Source: Przewalskia tangutica (taxonomy: Eukaryota > Streptophyta > Magnoliopsida > Solanales > Solanaceae). From it: DNA of 64,000 nucleotides. The first letter of the stretch is position 1; each line of letters opens with the position of its first letter. The position numbers and the translations under genes are program-made. The stretch covers positions 8,754,368-8,818,367 of the forward strand of contig CM056721.1 in NCBI GenBank assembly GCA_029844215.1. The letters run 5' to 3'. A model generated the notes under the pieces. The model was not told where the DNA came from. It did no database searches and saw only the letters and a list, made by a program, of their open reading frames with translations. Below, piece after piece: positions 59,994-64,000 of the stretch.

Positions 59994-60300
59994 ATACGCA
60001 ACATATCCAGCCGAAGTGTATAGTTAGGGTGTGTTTGGTTCGCGCAGGGTAAACGGAATGGAATCCAGTAAGGGAATGGAATGGAATGGAAAGGAATTAC
60101 CCTGATAGTTCCTACATATTTGGTTCTGGGTGGTCTGGGGTCCGGAGTTCGGGGTCCGTGGTGGTCCGAGTGGTCCAGGGTCCGGGGTGGGGAAAGGGAA
60201 TCCAAATACCTAGGGGGTGGGGAATCAAGGAAAGGGAATGAAAGTGGAAAAGGGGTAAAGGGAATGAAAAAATAAGGTCAAACAAACAACAATAAAGGGA

Positions 60301-60612
60301 TGTTGAGATATTAGTTAACTGTGGTTTAGTTAACCATGGTCAAAGTTAGTTTAGATGAAATATCTCATTTAGATGAAATATCTCATAGATGGAGTATTGT
60401 AGACAAGTGTATAAATACACATTACATGTGATATCTGAATAATAAAAAAAATCACTTTCTCTTACTCCACAAATAATATCTATGTTCTCCCTCTCTCTCG
60501 CGCGCGTCTCTTTTCCCCTTCTTCCTCTTAATCTAAATTCTCAATTCCTCTTCAACAATTGATTGTTCTGCGCACAACCAACAAACAAGATCCGTAAATT
60601 ATATATTTAACA
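60301..60612 (+). repeat. 5' LTR of the gene-carrying element
   Basis: 312 bp, starts TGTTGAGATATTAGTTAAC and ends ATTTAACA. Contains gtataaatacac (TATA box) at 60409-60420 and a CT-rich leader (ctccctctctctcgcgcgcg). Confidence 0.82.
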
Positions 60613-61247
60613 TGGTATCAAAGTCATGCAAGACGAATCGAGGAGACTTCTGTTGAGCTAGGAGCAGAAACTGAGGGATTCACCTTGTATAGGTTTGAAA
60701 TTGTTTCCTGTGTTTGATCAATCGATTACTGATCTAAATCATACTACGTTTGGTATCTGAAGCTTCGATCGATCTGTTTTTTGATCGATCTGTAATCAGT
60801 CTCGGTCGAGAGATAGACAATATTCAATTGGAGAAACAAATCTTTTTCAATTTATGTATTCGCAATTGAAAAATGAAGTGAATCTGTAACCCTAGATTGA
60901 GTGTTGAAATCGATGAATTGAGTTCGCGGTTGGATATGTTCATTAGCTATCGATCGATGTTACCCGGGTGAAGTTTCACCATAATTTCATGGTTCTGATG
61001 TCTATCTCGAAGTTTCTTTCCAAAATTATTTCAAACCTTCGACGATTTTGTGCACGATTTACTTGTGTTGCTGGTATTCTGGAGTTTAACGGTGGTATTC
61101 ATATTTTGGGGATTTTGTTGATGCGTATCAGTGCAACTTTGTCCTAATTTTTGTGGAGGTGCAGTTAAACCTCTCAAATAGAAGCTTTGTTCGATCTAAT
61201 TCATTCCACATTCATCTCAATTTAATAAGAAGAAGAGGAGATCAAAA
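60613..61247. other. internal leader of the gene-carrying LTR element
   Basis: Primer-binding site at 60614-60626, then non-coding sequence with repeated gatcgatc/atcgatcgat motifs (about 60720-60790, 60950). No gag remnant recognised. Confidence 0.5.
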
Positions 61248-61850
61248 ACTTGTAAGCAAGTCGAGGTTGTTAATGGTTCGTTTCCGACTGGAAATATCAA
61301 TGAAGGCGAGAGTAGTGTTTTAAAAGCTTTAACGGATGTGTTTAGCTCTGTATCTATGGAGGAAGCGAAATATGCTTATATGGAGGCGAATGAGGATTTG
61401 AATAAAGCAATGGCGATTCTCAGTGATTTAGTGGAGCGTAAGGAAGATGATAAGACCACTAGTTGCTCTAGTTCAAGTGGAAATGTTGGTTCGGGCTTGG
61501 ATACGAGTAGTAACTCGGATGTGTTTGTTGGAGGTCATTCAGTTCATCGAAAGGCTAAGACGAAGAAATTGGTAGCTGCTACTGGAACAATCTCGATGAT
61601 GATAGGGAAGGATTATGTGAGGACAACTCTGAAGAAGGGTTGTTCGAAATTCAAGGGTTTAAATGATGAAACATTGATGAGCAACGAGGATGTTGAGTAG
61701 TTCTTGTGTTCCATGCTTGGAGAGGACTCTGATTTGAGCTTAGCTGTTTTCAGAGATGTTCTATGTCAATATGGATAAGAAGTTGAGAAGGCTCTGAGTG
61801 TGTTTCTTGAATTATCAGCTTCCTCTAATCAGCAATCAAGGCAGTAAAGT
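61248..61850 (+). pseudogene. captured fragment of an SDE5-like protein gene
   Basis: One frame from about 61248: SVLKALTDVFSSVSMEEAKY (UBA/CUE-like helix), NEDLNKAMAILSDLVERKED, a basic linker HRKAKTKKLVAATGTISMMI, GKDYVR, a stop at 61698, then FLCSMLGEDSDLSLAVFRDV, a stop at about 61777, and EVEKALSVFLELSASSNQQS. I recognise the order as that of plant SDE5-like (silencing-defective 5, DUF1771/Smr family) proteins, from memory only. It lacks introns over this span and has two nonsense codons. Confidence 0.5.
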
Positions 61851-62133
61851 AGCAAAGCAGCTTCAGTTTCCGACTGGAAAGAAGTCACTATTCTTTGTGT
61901 ATATCACATCAGGAGCAGAAGAAGTTGAATGCAACAACCTGCATTATCAATATTGCAAGGAAACTTGGATGTTCAATATTTTTGTTACTTGAAGATTTGA
62001 TGAGGTCAATCAGTTGTTTGATTTCCTATTTTCATTTATTTTAGCTCGAGAATCGAGGAATTTCTAGCCGGAATTGGACTAGAAATTGAGGGAGACTCCA
62101 CTGCATGTCCGAGCTTATTATAAAAGCTTACGT

Positions 62134-62365
62134 AGGGAGAATCGAGGGATTCTCTAGTCCGAGTGGGACTAGAGAACGAGGGGTTCTTGTCGTCGTTTTT
62201 GCATAGGGAGAATCGATGGATTCTCTAGTCCGAGTGTGACTAGAGAACGAGGGGTTCTTGCCATCATTTTTGTCGTCGTCTTGTGATGCTATTTTCTGTG
62301 CACCTGGTAATACATCATTTTTGCCGTCGTCTTGTGATGCTATTTTCTGTGCACCTGGTAATGCT
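62134..62365. repeat. two tandem duplications (minisatellites)
   Basis: A unit of about 68 bp (agggagaatcga-ggattctc to gaacgaggggttcttg) occurs twice at 62134-62268, followed by a 49-bp unit (cgtcgtcttgtgatgctatt ... gcacctggtaat) twice at 62270-62362. Confidence 0.85.
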
Positions 62366-62399
62366 GGAATTTCAAGCTCAGGAGACGCGACTTTCATAT

Positions 62400-62686
62400 C
62401 AGACCTGATATGGAGGAGGCAGGTATCAAACCTGACCGTCACACTTACAACACTTTGATATCATATTTCAGCGAGAAAGGGCAATTTGAAACTGCCCATA
62501 GAGTTCTGAAGAGGATGATTGATGATGGTTATTTGCCTAATGTTGTTACATATGAAGCATTAATTCATGCATATTGCTTAGCTGGAAATCTTGATAAAGC
62601 TATGAAAATATTCCAGATTATGAGTTATGCTAATAATGTGCCACCAAACAGAGTCATTCGTAGCAGCTATTGGTGTGATTACTGAT
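62400..62686 (+). pseudogene. captured pentatricopeptide-repeat (PPR) fragment
   Basis: 91 codons with about 2.5 PPR motifs: GIKPDRHTYNTLISYFSEKG, then GYLPNVVTYEALIHAYCLAG, and NLDKAMKIFQIM. Spacing of 35 residues between PD/PN positions is canonical for P-type PPRs. It has no organelle-targeting sequence and is embedded in the LTR element, so it is a fragment. The parent gene is unknown. Confidence 0.75.
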
Positions 62687-62689
62687 ATT

Positions 62690-63450
62690 TGTGTTGGTAT
62701 TATTGGTGTTATTGTTGTTTCTTCTTCATTGCTGCTGCAAAAATTGTGGCAAAGTCAAAGCAGTTGGTGCACAACACTGCAAGTGCTGTGACAGTTAGGA
62801 GCACAATCCGAAGACTGAGGACGCAAACTGAGAATAGTTATGACATATCAGTTCTTCAAGCAATATCTATAGTATTGGACAGGCATTCTGAGCTGAGACA
62901 AAAAGGAGTCTCTTATGAAGTACTGCAGTGATACATATGCAGAATGGAGGCGTGTTTTGCTGCTGATGCAGACACGATCTCTCTAAAACCTGGGATCAGG
63001 AGCAGGTTATTACGGGTGGTCATGGATTCATGAGAGATGCACCGGGATCTCATTAGCTTCTCAGGCAGACACATCTCCGGTAGATATTTTCAGAGATTCT
63101 GGAAAAAAAAGATGCTTTATATGGATACTTGGACTCAATTGAATCTCGTAGAAAATGTTGCATTGCAAATAAAAATGAAGATTGGTGTTGATCATGCACT
63201 CTGCAAAAGGAGATTCTAATTTTGGCACCGGCTAGTTTGCAGGTTATACAGTAAAGAGGCCAGGGCAATAGACTTTTAGGTTGCTTTAGTGAAGAGGCAA
63301 CTGAGATCTACTGATGATCTAGAAGTGAAGCCGGATATTGCTATTCCCGAGAATTTGGGCTTGTTGAGTGAAGCATGTGATCGTTGTGGTGAAGTATGTG
63401 CAGAGTGTGCAAAGACATTTACTTAGGAACCATGCTAATGACTCCAGACA
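62690..63450 (+). other. further coding-like fragments in the LTR element, origin unknown
   Basis: Short frames such as TVRSTIRRLRTQTENSYDIS (about 62790-62850), FSGRHISGRYFQRFWKK (63055-63110) and IPENLGLLSEACDRCGEVCA (63339-63400, a possible CxxC pair) have protein-like composition but stops between them. I cannot assign a family; they may be more captured exons. Confidence 0.3.
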
Positions 63451-63660
63451 GAAGAAGAGCTATCTGTGTAATATATGTATGGTACAGGAGAACAGATGAC
63501 AACAGCTTGTTGAGGTTCATTTGTTGCATTTTGCCAAGTTGTATTGGTTTGAAAGGTCCTTACCTGTTGAAGCGAAAGGGAGTTCAGTGCCTGCTTGATT
63601 GGTAGAGTGCTTTGCAATTGTTATCAAGCTAGGTCTATTTTCAGTGTCTAGCTTGAGGGG

Positions 63661-63886
63661 CATGGTCAAAGTTAGTTTAGATGAAATATCTCATTTAGAT
63701 GAAATATCAGTATTGTAGACAAGTGTATAAATACACATTACATGTGATATCTGAATAATAAAAAAAATCATTTTCTCTTACTCCACAAATAATATCTCTG
63801 TTCTCCCTCTCTCTCGCGCGTCTCTTTTCCCCTTCTTCCTCTTAATCTAAATTCTCAATTCCTCTTCAACAATTGATTGTTCTGCC
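63661..63886 (+). repeat. 3' LTR of the gene-carrying element, truncated at both ends
   Basis: Begins catggtcaaagttagtttag, equivalent to position 36 of the 5' LTR, and stops at ttgttctgc, where the host TIR arm begins. The near identity with 60335-60580 shows recent origin. Confidence 0.85.
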
Positions 63887-64000
63887 TCCATTCTCTTTTC
63901 TGTTTACCCAGAACCAAACGCCCCTTTAGTGTTTACTTCGGCCATGTTGGTAAACTAGTTGGGCAAAGGGTACAATTTAAGTAAGTTTTCCCAAAAAAAA

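Larger units (their letters stand above)
60301..63886 (+). mobile_element. non-autonomous LTR element carrying cellular gene fragments
   Basis: 5' LTR 60301-60612 has TG...CA ends and is followed directly by a primer-binding site tggtatcaaagtc (two differences from the tRNA-Met consensus). A purine tract ttgagggg at about 63651-63658 precedes the 3' LTR copy 63661-63886, which lacks the first 35 or so and last 32 or so bases. Shared LTR sequence differs by about 2 substitutions plus 2 indels over about 210 bases, i.e. low divergence. No gag, protease, integrase or RT. Instead the 3-kb interior holds an SDE5-like fragment, a PPR fragment, other coding-like pieces and two minisatellites, making it a gene-transducing LTR element. 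Confidence 0.8.
60027..63924. mobile_element. TIR element invaded by an LTR element
   Basis: The left end gggtgtgtttggttcgcgca-ggtaaac and the right end complement GGGGCGTTTGGTTCTGGGTAAAC form an imperfect inverted repeat of roughly 40 bp. Only about 270 bases of the left arm (GGAATGGAAT- and GGTCCGGGGT-rich) and 38 bases of the right arm remain outside the LTR element. No clear TSD. Confidence 0.55.

Noticed and set aside
60081..60275. 64-codon frame, glycine and arginine rich
   Set aside because: It comes from the GGTCCGGGGT-rich arm of a TIR element and has no protein signature.
1..64000. CRISPR arrays, prokaryotic operons, riboswitches or organellar insertions
   Set aside because: No regularly spaced identical repeats, no gene clusters with ribosome-binding sites, and no chloroplast or mitochondrial gene blocks were seen; the gene structures are nuclear eukaryotic.

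Overview
The window is nuclear DNA from a flowering plant, most likely Solanaceae. The pointers are GT-AG multi-exon genes, RTE-type LINE tails ending in (TTG)n, Au-type and tRNA-derived SINEs, Stowaway, hAT and Mutator-like MITEs, and Ty1/copia and chromodomain-type Ty3/gypsy elements. Genus is not resolvable by eye. All homology statements are from recognition of translated sequence, without database searches.

Layout. 1-1126: two short minus-strand exons that could be the start of a plastid-targeted protein gene running off the left edge (tentative). 1.1-14.2 kb: intergenic transposon territory with a 685-bp hAT element, a 3.4-kb solo LTR, a copia element that lost its reverse transcriptase, an RTE LINE and a long-TIR Mutator-type MITE. 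14.67-18.88 kb (+): intact four-exon gene for the plastid 2-oxoglutarate/malate translocator DiT1. 19.5-24.2 kb: a gene relic, a disrupted copy of a conserved plant membrane protein, and a LINE remnant. 24.70-36.42 kb (-): intact 20-exon MCM9 helicase gene with an E2F-type site just upstream of its start codon and several transposons in its introns. 38.2-59.6 kb (-): 3' thirteen exons of an LMBR1-like (LMBD2-type) membrane protein gene whose first exon(s) lie beyond 64 kb or are gone. This gene carries two frameshifts, a lost splice donor and a lost splice acceptor, and its introns hold a truncated LINE, a copia nested in an RTE, and a gypsy element. 59.7-63.9 kb: RTE tail, then a TIR element invaded by a low-divergence non-autonomous LTR element that carries fragments of at least two cellular genes (SDE5-like and PPR).

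No operon-like or concerted system is visible. The two intact genes act separately: DiT1 exchanges carbon skeletons across the chloroplast envelope for ammonia assimilation and photorespiration, and MCM9 (partner of MCM8) acts in recombination repair. The strongest observations are the layered insertions datable by target-site duplications, the gene-fragment-carrying LTR element, the degraded LMBR1-like locus, and a promoter-proximal Mutator MITE next to DiT1.
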